A stretch of 33,741 nt of DNA, taken from assembly GCA_945787785.1 (NCBI GenBank), contig CALZIO010000012.1, positions 1 through 33,741 on the forward strand, given 5' to 3'. This document shows, one piece after another, positions 15,901-24,572 of the stretch. A program made the position numbers and the translations under genes. How positions within the stretch are numbered: the stretch's first letter is position 1; every line of letters begins with the position of its first letter. The stretch is from an uncultured Chromatiaceae bacterium. GTDB taxonomy: Bacteria; Pseudomonadota; Gammaproteobacteria; Tenderiales; Tenderiaceae. A model generated the notes under the pieces. The model was not told the DNA's origin. It saw nothing but the letters and a program-made list of their open reading frames with translations, and made no database searches.

Positions 15901-18060
15901 CTAAATTTCAAACCGCGCCAGGAACAGTTGTCGCAGGCTGCGCAGCCACTGCCTGGCCAAAGGTTCAGCCCTGTGGTTAAAGCGAACGTAGACCTTGCTA
16001 CCGATATAACCGCCGTGCTGCTGTGGTGGCAAGGCAATATCCAGTTGATAGATCTGCTCGAGGGCCTGAACACCACTGCTATCACGCGCATCAACCGCTA
16101 TGGCACCCCCCGCCTGAGTACCCAAGGCACGGCTGGGTAATTGGTCGCTAATCAATGGCACTTCTCGCTGAATAGCCCCTATTATGGATTCGCCAGGTTG
16201 ATGGGTAGATCTTACTTCTATCGATTCAGTATCGCTGCGCACCTGATCGACTGTCTTTTGTGGAATGACAACACGGGCGACCACCGACGAAAGATCAGCA
16301 ACATGGCCTAGCAACTCACCTTTCTTGACGAACCGGCCGGGGAGATCCTTGGAACGCGATGCCACGAACACCCCATCCACCTGACTGAGAACGACCTGTT
16401 GTGCCATCTGTTGTTTAACTTCAGCGATCTCGGCCTCTACTCTGACAATCTCATCCTGTAAAATACCAACCTCTGTCCGATCGCGCATGAATTCGTTGGT
16501 CTGTCGAATATTCAGTTCCTCAAGGTTCCATTCCAGCACAGACAGGCGTGATGGCAACAAGGGATCGTCCAGCTTAAATAGTGGATCTCCTGTATGAACG
16601 ACCTGGCCATCTTGCGCCAGCAGCTGCACAATGAAGCCATCGGTATCGGCTCGCACCATAGATTGTTCAGGCAATTTCAATATACCCTCTGCCTGCGTCC
16701 AGGAAGGTGTGGGCACCAGAAAAACAAAGCCTGCCAACATCAAACTTGTCAGCGTTGTAATCGTAAGCGCACGAAAACGCCTTCCTTCCAGGGCGCTCCC
16801 CACTGCCAGGAAACCCAAGCTTTTAGCCAATGGCAACACCAGCTGACCGAATAAGGCCCAGATGGCTAACACAACCCCTATCACAAAAAATTTGCCCGCG
16901 ACAAAAAGGGCAATAGCAAAACTGATAAAAAGGCGGTAGATAAATGCGGCGATGCCATAAACTACAAACCAGGCTCGCTCACCTTGCGCCGTAACCGGTG
17001 AAGTCTCATTGCTTATGTAAAACACATATCGTTTAACAAGATAGCTAAGATAACGACTGGATCGCTGTCCGAGGTTTGGGATCTCGATAGCATCCATCAT
17101 GACGTAATAGGCATCAAAACGTAGCAACGGATTGCCATTAAAAAGCAGCGTTGAGACACTGCCGACAAACATTATATTAAAGGCGATATCGCGCAGCAGG
17201 CCCGGCCCAACATTAAGCCAGATCATCAATCCGGCTGCAGCCAGGAACATCTCCACCATAATGCCTGAAGCGCCGACAATGACACGGCGCCACTTGTCAC
17301 TAAATGCAGTTGCAGAGGAGGCATCAACAAAGGGCACGGGCATCAGGACCAACAACATGATGCCCACTTCGTGAACCTCTCCGCCCCAGACCTTGGTCGC
17401 GGCCGCATGGCCTAACTCATGCAGTGCCTTGATAAACGGATACACAAGGAACATCAACAGGATATTTTGTGGATCCATAGCACGGCTGGACCAATGCGCC
17501 ATTAGTTCAGGAATATGACTGGCGGCAAAAAGCGCGGCAACGGCAACAAATACCAGCCAGGCAAACAATACTGCCTTGCTAAAGAGGGGCCTGATAAGTG
17601 GTAGTAACTTTGTCAGTAGGCTGTCGGGATCCGCCAATGGAAAACGCATGCTCAACGGACGTAGCCAACGCTGACGCGATTTCAGTTGTTGTTGTTTTTG
17701 CCGGCGAGCATAAAGTTCAGCACCATCAACAGGCATGTCACCGAGCAACAACTCAGCATCGTGCAGTTGCGCTAAAAGCTGAACAATCTCACTCTGTGCA
17801 GGCGCCTCTTCCGGCGCTGCGTCCTTCAGGGCTTGCCAGATTTCTTCAACACTGCGTGAGCCGTCCAGCTGTTTTATAAACGCATAAGCAGCCTCACTAA
17901 AACGGTAATAACGCGCCGAGACACGATCATGCAACACATACCAGGGCTGCCCACGGTATTCATGCCTATGGATCTTGGCGTGCGCCATTAAGCGAAGTTT
18001 TAGGCCCGCGACACGCAGCCACAGGCTTTCATTTTCCGGCACTGCCATTGTGTCAGTCAT
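15901..18060 (-). CDS. M50 metallopeptidase fused to PqqD-like and HlyD-like domains
   Basis: 719 residues from the ATG at 18060. The N-terminal part (about 38-106) resembles PqqD-like peptide-recognition domains (YVLHDRVSARYYRFSEAAY, then a helix with EEIWQAL). A polytopic membrane region follows (about 160-450) with the zinc-peptidase motif HELGH at 214-218 and the downstream site NGNPLLRFDAYY near residue 308-319, where Asp316 is the expected third ligand. The C-terminal part (about 455-719) is HlyD-like, with a membrane segment, lipoyl halves and a beta-barrel region. It is thus an inner-membrane site-2-type protease joined to a periplasmic adaptor. The start was chosen because it lies two bases after the stop of the upstream GAF-HlyD gene; the frame extends 22 codons further upstream with no better ribosome-binding site. 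Substrate is unknown; the giant LEPR-XLL protein is the obvious candidate by context. Confidence 0.9.
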   Translation of the reverse strand: MTDTMAVPENESLWLRVAGLKLRLMAHAKIHRHEYRGQPWYVLHDRVSARYYRFSEAAYAFIKQLDGSRSVEEIWQALKDAAPEEAPAQSEIVQLLAQLHDAELLLGDMPVDGAELYARRQKQQQLKSRQRWLRPLSMRFPLADPDSLLTKLLPLIRPLFSKAVLFAWLVFVAVAALFAASHIPELMAHWSSRAMDPQNILLMFLVYPFIKALHELGHAAATKVWGGEVHEVGIMLLVLMPVPFVDASSATAFSDKWRRVIVGASGIMVEMFLAAAGLMIWLNVGPGLLRDIAFNIMFVGSVSTLLFNGNPLLRFDAYYVMMDAIEIPNLGQRSSRYLSYLVKRYVFYISNETSPVTAQGERAWFVVYGIAAFIYRLFISFAIALFVAGKFFVIGVVLAIWALFGQLVLPLAKSLGFLAVGSALEGRRFRALTITTLTSLMLAGFVFLVPTPSWTQAEGILKLPEQSMVRADTDGFIVQLLAQDGQVVHTGDPLFKLDDPLLPSRLSVLEWNLEELNIRQTNEFMRDRTEVGILQDEIVRVEAEIAEVKQQMAQQVVLSQVDGVFVASRSKDLPGRFVKKGELLGHVADLSSVVARVVIPQKTVDQVRSDTESIEVRSTHQPGESIIGAIQREVPLISDQLPSRALGTQAGGAIAVDARDSSGVQALEQIYQLDIALPPQQHGGYIGSKVYVRFNHRAEPLARQWLRSLRQLFLARFEI

Positions 18061-18062
18061 GC

Positions 18063-19835
18063 CTAGGGCAACCATGCCCAAAGGTGGAGCTGTAGCCAGC
18101 CAAACATCCGCCGAGTCCACTGCCACAGGTAGTTGCGCTGGCCAATCTCTATCTTGCCTATACCCTTCATACCAGGGCGCAAGGACAGTGTTTCCGTGTT
18201 CTCAACGATGCGTGCTTCAACCCGAAAAACAGCGTTTTCCTCATCTTCCTGGTAGACGGATGAAACCTTTTCAACCGCCAAGGCAAAACGTTTTCCGGGC
18301 ATCGCTGAAAGTGTTAGTGAGCCCTGTTGGCCAACATCTATATTTGCGATATCGCGCTCATCAACCTGAAGCACCACCCGGTACTCATTTAACGGTGCCA
18401 TCTCAAACAGAAGTTGTCCCCGCTCAACCGGCGTCCCCAGTGAGTGGCTCAAATCACCAGCGATAACGACACCATCGAAAGGGGCAATAATTTTTGTTCG
18501 CGCAAGCTGTTCATCCAACAGTGCAAGTTTTGCCTCAGCCTGAGAAACCTGAGTTCGGTAGATGCGTGCCTGGGCATGGTCAAGCCCAGCCAGGGCCTTG
18601 TTATATTGTTTTCTCATCTCCTCACGTTGCGAGATCAGTTTGCGCTGCTCCAGGCGCAGCTCCCGGTCATCCAGCTCCGCCAACACGTCATTTGATTTGA
18701 TCGTTTCACCGGCTCGTGCATAGGCTTTGTCTATGTAGCCATCAAATGGCGCCACCACCACACGCTGTACCTCACCTTCAAGGTTGGCAGGTGCAGTAAT
18801 ACGAAAATCGCCACTGGCAAAAGCCAGCATTCCAACAAAACCAAGCAAGAGCACTAGGGCAAGTTTTCGTTGTAAACCATGCGGCCCAACTATTCGTCTA
18901 ACCGACGCAGTGATAACATCTTCTCTAACCACAGTAATAAAAGGACGCTCCAAGCGCAGTTTCATCTCTAAAATTGGCCCCAACAGTTGCGCCATCTCTT
19001 CACACAGCTTGACATCGGAAGCGTTAAAGTGCTCTTTTGATGACCGCTCAAAGCAAATCGCCCCAGTTATCCTGTCGTTACTTACCAATGTCACTGTACA
19101 TAGTGTTTCGTCGCCTTCGGTCTTGGACAAGACCGCATGAGCATCAAGATGGTTAACACCGGGATCGATTTGTGGATAGATAATCGTTGTCTGTTGTGCC
19201 ACGGCCTCATGCATGACAAGTTCAATATTTCGAATAAGATTTGAACGTGGTTCATAACTTGATTTTTGTGACAGCGCCTTCACCTCGACTGCCTGCTTAT
19301 GCAGCAGACCAATAGATACTCGCTCACATGACAATTGACACATCAATTCACTTGCCGCAGAGGTTGCAGCTGCTTCTGAATGTTCACATTTAACTGCAGA
19401 GGCCAAGACAGAAAACTGAAGCGGGGATAACTGGGCAGCCTCCTTACGCTCCCTTGCCAGGAGCAGCTCCAGCCAGGCAGCACCCCACTGGAGCAATTGA
19501 ATCACAGCCGCTTGCTGGCCGTGCGGCGCCATCAGCTGTACGGAAACTACACCATAGAACGAACCATTCTGTAGCAATGGACAGGCAACAACCACATCTT
19601 CCATTCCTGATTCATTGCTGCTTGATCCCTCGCCGCTTACCACAGGAGCCTGTCGGGATACCGCCAGACTGGCAGCAGCAAGCACATCCGAGCTTGCGGA
19701 GTCGACTTCAGGCCAGCAGGCAGTCGGATTGATCGTATCGCCCGGAGCCATATCAAACACCGCCATTCCTCCAACCACATTGGGGATCATCTGGCATTGC
19801 AGCGATAACCAGGATTGAGCGAGTCTCTCTAACAT
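18063..19835 (-). CDS. GAF domains fused to HlyD-like membrane adaptor
   Basis: About 590 residues; numbering here counts from a GTG two codons upstream, at 19841. The N-terminal half (1-320) has no signal and reads as two GAF-like domains: about 10-128 (PLLQNGSFYGVVSVQL) and about 150-292 (CERVSIGLL, LCTVTLVSNDRITGAICFER). One membrane segment follows (about 326-344), then a periplasmic HlyD-like part: first lipoyl half (VVVAPFDGYIDKAYARAGETI), helical hairpin (about 392-448), second lipoyl half (KIIAPFDGVVIAGDL) and beta-barrel region (YRVVLQVDERDIANIDVGQQG). GAF domains bind small ligands, including cyclic nucleotides, so the adaptor could be gated from the cytoplasm; that is inference. 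It is the first gene of the export run and is followed by the M50 gene with a two-base gap. The ATG at 19835 was preferred; no strong ribosome-binding site is seen for either start. Confidence 0.88.
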   Translation of the reverse strand: MLERLAQSWLSLQCQMIPNVVGGMAVFDMAPGDTINPTACWPEVDSASSDVLAAASLAVSRQAPVVSGEGSSSNESGMEDVVVACPLLQNGSFYGVVSVQLMAPHGQQAAVIQLLQWGAAWLELLLARERKEAAQLSPLQFSVLASAVKCEHSEAAATSAASELMCQLSCERVSIGLLHKQAVEVKALSQKSSYEPRSNLIRNIELVMHEAVAQQTTIIYPQIDPGVNHLDAHAVLSKTEGDETLCTVTLVSNDRITGAICFERSSKEHFNASDVKLCEEMAQLLGPILEMKLRLERPFITVVREDVITASVRRIVGPHGLQRKLALVLLLGFVGMLAFASGDFRITAPANLEGEVQRVVVAPFDGYIDKAYARAGETIKSNDVLAELDDRELRLEQRKLISQREEMRKQYNKALAGLDHAQARIYRTQVSQAEAKLALLDEQLARTKIIAPFDGVVIAGDLSHSLGTPVERGQLLFEMAPLNEYRVVLQVDERDIANIDVGQQGSLTLSAMPGKRFALAVEKVSSVYQEDEENAVFRVEARIVENTETLSLRPGMKGIGKIEIGQRNYLWQWTRRMFGWLQLHLWAWLP

Positions 19836-19853
19836 GAGCACAACATTTGTTTA

Positions 19854-19890
19854 CTAGATTGGTTTATATAAATTTATCCACCCAATCTAG
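19854..19890. promoter_or_regulatory. Perfect 9-bp inverted repeat upstream of the export operon
   Basis: CTAGATTGG at 19854-19862 and CCAATCTAG at 19882-19890 are perfect inverted copies around a 19-base AT-rich centre containing TTTATATAAATTTATCC. The element ends 18 bases upstream of the ATG of the GAF-HlyD gene. The AT-rich centre may include the -10 region, so the arms could be a repressor or activator site controlling the export operon. It could also fold as a leader hairpin. No T-run follows, so it is not a typical terminator. Confidence 0.5.
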
Positions 19891-20045
19891 TATCGGCACA
19901 ACAACGAGGTACTCCAGATAAGCCTCAGGCCGCCTTTATGTTTCGGAACTTGCCACCCTCAACATATCCCTCTGCCAGAAATTAGCAGTTTAAACCGGCA
20001 GTTACTGTCCTATTATCAAACTGCACCGCCGTTGAGCCCAAGGCC

Positions 20046-23000
20046 TCAAAGCATCTTCAGCAGCTTGGGCTTGGATATCGCATAGCCTTGCACATAATCC
20101 ACATCCAGGTTCCTTAACAGATCAATAGTGGACTCTTTTTCGACACATTCGGCGATGATCTTCTTGCCCATGAAATGACCTATCTCGGTAATCGATTTCA
20201 CCACAGCCTTGTCACTGTCATTGTTTTCAATGTCGCGTACAAACGAGCCATCAATTTTTATGTAATCAACGGGCAGATTCTTCAGATAGGAGTAAGTCGA
20301 CATGCCGGTACCAAAATCGTCCAGGGAAAAACTACAGCCTGTTTTTTTAATCTCATTAATAAATTCGGCAGCGCTGGACAGGCTCTCTATCCCCGCTGTT
20401 TCAGTAATCTCGAAGGTAATGTAATCAGTGGAGACGTTTAGCTGTTCTAGCTGCTCAAGAATAAAAGGAACAAAACTTTCATCATTCACCGACAGGCCAG
20501 ACAGATTGACTGCCACGCCACCAATGGTGTCGATCACGCCGGGGTTCTCATTCAGAAAAGAAAAGATATTTTTTACAACCCAGCGGTCTATCTCAGGCAT
20601 TCGGCGATATTTTTCCGCTGCCAAAATAAATGGCTCGGGCGACACCAGTGAACCGCTCTCATCCGTGACACCTAGAAGTATTTCAGAGTGAGACAGTAAT
20701 GTGCTATCACAAACCGGGGTAATCGGCTGATAGCGCAATACCAAGCTGTCATTAGTTAGGCTGTCATCGATCTTTGATGCCCAGGCCATTAGCACTTTGT
20801 TTTCCTGGATTTGATCATCATCCACTTCAACCACGTGCATGCAATTCACGCCTTTGCTCTTGGCCAGACGGCAAGCCGCTTCAGCGGTCTGTAACAAACG
20901 GGGGATTTCCTGACGTTCCAGATCGATGGCGACAACACCGGCACTGAGTGTCACCATGGTGCTGCTTTCTTCAAATTTAAAACGATAGTGGGAAAATTGT
21001 TCCTTCTGCATGTCGACGATATCGATGGCCTGCTGTGTACTGCAATCTGTTAGCAACACCGCAAATTGGTTGCCACCCACACGGCCATAGAGTCCGAAGC
21101 CCTTAAAAAACTCCTTGATAAAGTCACCAATCTCAACCAGCAGCTGATCACCGGCTTCATACCCATAAGTACTGTTAACAACTTCAAAATAGTCGACATC
21201 AAATATACAGATAATATTTGATCTGGATACATCGGCGGTTTCTACCAACTCTTCTTTCATCTGTTTCTCAAACTCACGCCGATTAAACAGACCAGTAAGC
21301 TGATCATGAGTCGTCTCATGCATGAGCTGGGAATGCATTGTATGCAGCATACTGTATTGAGCACGGTCCACTGCGGGCTCTTCGGCATCTTCCAAAAACA
21401 TTGCTGCGCCTGAATTCAACAGTCGGGCCATATCATCAACACCAATAGTTCCTTCCATCAGTCCAAGCATATTTACAAAGACATATTGATCAAAATTCTC
21501 AGAGATCCAAGCGAGCTTCATCCGGCTGGATTCATGGGAGCTGGCATTAAACAAAATCCAGTCACCCACTTTTATACGCCTGATTCGCTTACGCCATTCT
21601 CTCAACTGCAGTTCCATAGGCATTGGAAATTCATCAGGCAACAGTTTGAGTTTGAGTGTGGGCAGCGCTATCTCAGACTCACACAGCTCCAGAGATTCAC
21701 TGAAATTATCGTTGTAGGCCTTGTCTTGGATATTTACCAGGGCGTTGATCTTGTTCAGCAGCGACGACATCAACTGCTCATTCATTCCCGGCTGTTCGCC
21801 AATCTGCTTGAGTAGCCCTTCAATCGTGCGTTTTACTGAATTGCTGATGAAATCACGACTATCATCGTTGTACAACTCAAGTTTGGACAACTGATTGATA
21901 AATGCCCGGGCAATATGGCCTTTATCCGCTAATACCGACTCGTCCTTAATCGCCTCTTGCAACAGAGGCATCTCGACATCACTTAGCCATTCCTTAACAC
22001 CGGGGGTGATGATGTCATCTTTGTATAGGGCATCATAAATAGAGCCCGTTGTTTCCATAATGGCGGCTTCTCTCGGCCCCAATTGAAATTCGCCATCACC
22101 TTGTTCAAGTTGTTCCAGCAGTTGTAGCGATCGTGATGTTAATCCATCTTTAGCCACATCGGAGGGTTCTTGCTGTGCTATTTCTGAAAGCTTACCGATT
22201 AACTGTTGAGTGCTAAAACTGCGCCGATCCGATGTGCCATCAGTTTTATTTTTATGCTTGTTAGACTGGAGACTGGAAATCAGGTCGTACAGGTTATTGC
22301 CGCCATCACTATCAAGCGTATCCAGAAACTCCCGCGCACTGTCAATATCGTTCTTTGATTTGCGACGGGGTGACGTTCCTGCATCCTCACTCACCTTAAT
22401 TTTGTACTGTAGTTCAGGCAGAATTCTGTTTTTAATGAGATAGTCATTGATGGTTTGATAGAGCTCAGTCAAACCTTCCCTCAATACATCTCTAAAAATC
22501 TTGCAACAGACCAGATAGGCTGATTTGTCGATATCCATGTCTTTTAAGGCCACCTGAAACGCATGGGAAAATGCTTCGGGGCCAATAGGATTATTTTGTT
22601 TCCATATTTTCATTCCCAGCAGTAAAGATAAGCGTTGTTCAATGCCGGCGAGTGCTTCAAGATGCGCCGACTCGGCTTTGTCCGAGATTTCAGAGCGGGC
22701 AATCCAGTCATCCATCGCTTCATCATCAACCAACGACAGGCCACTCGATGACAATTCACTTACCTGAGTCCCTAAATCCTGATCGATATTCGCCGGTGTC
22801 GAATAGACAGTTTGATGCATACCCTTAAGAAAGGTCGCCCTGAATTGTTTGCCATGCTTCTTGAATATTTCGATGGTGGAAAAATAGGCGTTTTGCTCAG
22901 TAATATTGACAGACTTGTCGGCCATATCCATCAATACACTGATTTGTTTCTCCATATAACTGTCTATCAGCACCCGAATCGGTTTGAGCGTGAGGGTACG

Positions 23001-23468
23001 GACATTTTTGAGCAGGACATCATAAGCTAGACCACCATACGTTGCGGTATCTCCACCATGGTCCGATAATGTAGAGAGTGCTTCCTGCTCCTGATACTCT
23101 CGCGCATATGCAATAACCTTTTCTAACACAAGGAAGTTTGGCTGTACAAAGGAAATACCCAGGCTTGTCAGATCCGATCTAACCACCCGCCCTTGAACCT
23201 GAAGTATCTCTTCAGGCTCAATTGGCAACGAGAACTGAATTGTAATGACATCACCCATGGCGGGGGCAAGTACCAACTTATCCAAATCTGTTTCTGTGGA
23301 TGCATACGCTACATACATGCCGCCCAAGCAAAAATCCCGGATTTCGACACTACTGTTTTGCTGACTTTGGCAAATCTGGCCTTGTAGATTGACGATATAG
23401 CGCTTGTAGGAGCGGTTATTAGCACCTCCGGCCGATTCGCCAATTCTAGATTCAGTGTTGTTCTGCAT
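20046..23468 (-). CDS. PilZ - DUF1631 - degenerate GGDEF - EAL protein
   Basis: 1,140 residues from ATG 23468; the frame opens ten codons earlier at TTG 23498, from which residues are numbered. The PilZ domain (about 28-130) has the c-di-GMP signature RxxxR (Arg29, Arg33) and DxCxxG (Asp55-Gly60, Cys where Ser is usual). The long helical middle (about 150-700) matches DUF1631, for example KDMDIDKSAYLVCCKIFRDV. The GGDEF domain (about 745-900) has GGNQF at 808-812, losing the catalytic acidic residues. The EAL domain (about 910-1150) has EIL at 939-941 but keeps the Glu and the other catalytic motifs (VNLSG, FEITE, LDDFGTG, IKIDGSFV, AECVE). Phosphodiesterase activity is possible and cyclase activity unlikely. 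The gene lies 204 bases upstream of the export operon in the same direction and so may act on the same process. Confidence 0.9.
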   Translation of the reverse strand: MQNNTESRIGESAGGANNRSYKRYIVNLQGQICQSQQNSSVEIRDFCLGGMYVAYASTETDLDKLVLAPAMGDVITIQFSLPIEPEEILQVQGRVVRSDLTSLGISFVQPNFLVLEKVIAYAREYQEQEALSTLSDHGGDTATYGGLAYDVLLKNVRTLTLKPIRVLIDSYMEKQISVLMDMADKSVNITEQNAYFSTIEIFKKHGKQFRATFLKGMHQTVYSTPANIDQDLGTQVSELSSSGLSLVDDEAMDDWIARSEISDKAESAHLEALAGIEQRLSLLLGMKIWKQNNPIGPEAFSHAFQVALKDMDIDKSAYLVCCKIFRDVLREGLTELYQTINDYLIKNRILPELQYKIKVSEDAGTSPRRKSKNDIDSAREFLDTLDSDGGNNLYDLISSLQSNKHKNKTDGTSDRRSFSTQQLIGKLSEIAQQEPSDVAKDGLTSRSLQLLEQLEQGDGEFQLGPREAAIMETTGSIYDALYKDDIITPGVKEWLSDVEMPLLQEAIKDESVLADKGHIARAFINQLSKLELYNDDSRDFISNSVKRTIEGLLKQIGEQPGMNEQLMSSLLNKINALVNIQDKAYNDNFSESLELCESEIALPTLKLKLLPDEFPMPMELQLREWRKRIRRIKVGDWILFNASSHESSRMKLAWISENFDQYVFVNMLGLMEGTIGVDDMARLLNSGAAMFLEDAEEPAVDRAQYSMLHTMHSQLMHETTHDQLTGLFNRREFEKQMKEELVETADVSRSNIICIFDVDYFEVVNSTYGYEAGDQLLVEIGDFIKEFFKGFGLYGRVGGNQFAVLLTDCSTQQAIDIVDMQKEQFSHYRFKFEESSTMVTLSAGVVAIDLERQEIPRLLQTAEAACRLAKSKGVNCMHVVEVDDDQIQENKVLMAWASKIDDSLTNDSLVLRYQPITPVCDSTLLSHSEILLGVTDESGSLVSPEPFILAAEKYRRMPEIDRWVVKNIFSFLNENPGVIDTIGGVAVNLSGLSVNDESFVPFILEQLEQLNVSTDYITFEITETAGIESLSSAAEFINEIKKTGCSFSLDDFGTGMSTYSYLKNLPVDYIKIDGSFVRDIENNDSDKAVVKSITEIGHFMGKKIIAECVEKESTIDLLRNLDVDYVQGYAISKPKLLKML

Positions 23469-23533
23469 ACCCTGCAAAAATCCATTTCTTTTATCCAAAT
23501 GGCTTTAAAACTAACGACTTGTTTTCAGCCATA

Positions 23534-23561
23534 CATATAGAAAGCCTTATATAGAAAACAA
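23534..23561 (-). promoter_or_regulatory. Possible promoter of the PilZ-DUF1631 gene
   Basis: On the minus strand TTGTTT (23561-23556) and TATATG (23539-23534) are separated by 16 bases, close to sigma-70 spacing. A direct repeat ATATAGAAA, with copies 14 bases apart, overlaps this region. The surrounding 342-bp divergent gap (23499-23840) holds no gene I can support. On the plus strand a perfect TATAAT at 23690-23695 could serve the VTT gene, but no -35 element sits at the right distance (TTGACT is only 10 bases away). Confidence 0.3.
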
Positions 23562-23840
23562 AGGCTCATCATTGCTATCGGTATAAAAGCATGAAGCCTT
23601 AAATCAAATCTGCACCAATAGTTAGCATTCGCTAATACTTATAGTCACGGCAAATTCGCGCCAATGCCCTTTTTTGACTAAACCAAGACTATAATCATCT
23701 TAATTTCAATTGGTTATGGATTATTCCGCACATAAAATAGCTAATTGTAAGGTTAAAACGACTCAAGCGACTACATTGATATCGCTGCCTGCCAGGCTAA
23801 AACAAATGCCATGCAATCAAGTAGGATGGAGAACGCAACC

Positions 23841-24554
23841 ATGGAAAACAGCATCAGGACACCCATGCCACAAAATAAAACCTGGCTCAAACTCGCTATT
23901 GCAGCCCTGTTCATCGGCGCCCTGGTTGTCTTCTTTGCCCTGGGTGGTGATCAATACCTGAGCCTCGATGTGATTAAAGACAATAGGGATGCCCTGCTGG
24001 CTTACACCGAAAACAATTATGCTTTGGCTATTGCCTTGGCCATCATCATTTACACCACCTCGACCGCTTTCAGCATTCCCGGCGCCACGCTGTTATCACT
24101 GACGGTAGGTTTTTTATTCGGCCGCTGGGTCGGTACGGTTGTGATTCTGATCGCCGCCACGGCGGGAGCAACTCTGGTGTTCCTCGCTGCACGTTATCTT
24201 TTTGCTGATGCCGCGCGGCAAAAGCTGAACAGTGGTCTAGCAGCAAAACTGATCAATGGCTTTAATGACAATGCCTTTCATTATTTGCTGTTTCTGCGCC
24301 TGGTTCCCCTGTTTCCTTTCTGGTTGGTCAATCTGGCGCCGGCGTTTACACCGATTAATACTCGAACGTATGTGCTTGGCACGGCCATTGGTATCCTGCC
24401 CGGCTGTTTTGTGTTTGCCAATCTGGGACAATCATTAGGCCGTATCGACTCACTCGATCAGCTAGTATCAGCCGAAACTTTGATCGCATTCGGGCTTTTG
24501 GGACTATTTGCGCTGGTGCCAGTTATGGTAAAAAAGTTTCGCAAAACTGATTAA
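23841..24554 (+). CDS. TVP38/TMEM64 (VTT) family membrane protein
   Basis: About 237 residues with several membrane segments: one near the N-terminus (LAIAALFIGALVVFFAL), then the VTT core with TAFSIPGATLLSLTVGFLFG and a Gly-rich helix (AATAGATLVFLAARYLF), a LLFLRLVPLFPFWLVNLAPA block and a C-terminal helix. These are the hallmarks of the VTT/SNARE-associated (DedA-like) family, which includes lipid scramblase-like and transport proteins. The ATG at 23841 is preferred because GGAG lies nine bases upstream; frames from 23811 and 23826 are alternatives. The next gene (radical SAM) starts 18 bases after the stop, so it is probably the first gene of the arsenosugar-type operon. Genes of this family often accompany ArsS-like clusters, but its role there is not established. 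Confidence 0.9.
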   Translation: MENSIRTPMPQNKTWLKLAIAALFIGALVVFFALGGDQYLSLDVIKDNRDALLAYTENNYALAIALAIIIYTTSTAFSIPGATLLSLTVGFLFGRWVGTVVILIAATAGATLVFLAARYLFADAARQKLNSGLAAKLINGFNDNAFHYLLFLRLVPLFPFWLVNLAPAFTPINTRTYVLGTAIGILPGCFVFANLGQSLGRIDSLDQLVSAETLIAFGLLGLFALVPVMVKKFRKTD

Positions 24555-24572
24555 TAAATGAAGGATAGATGT

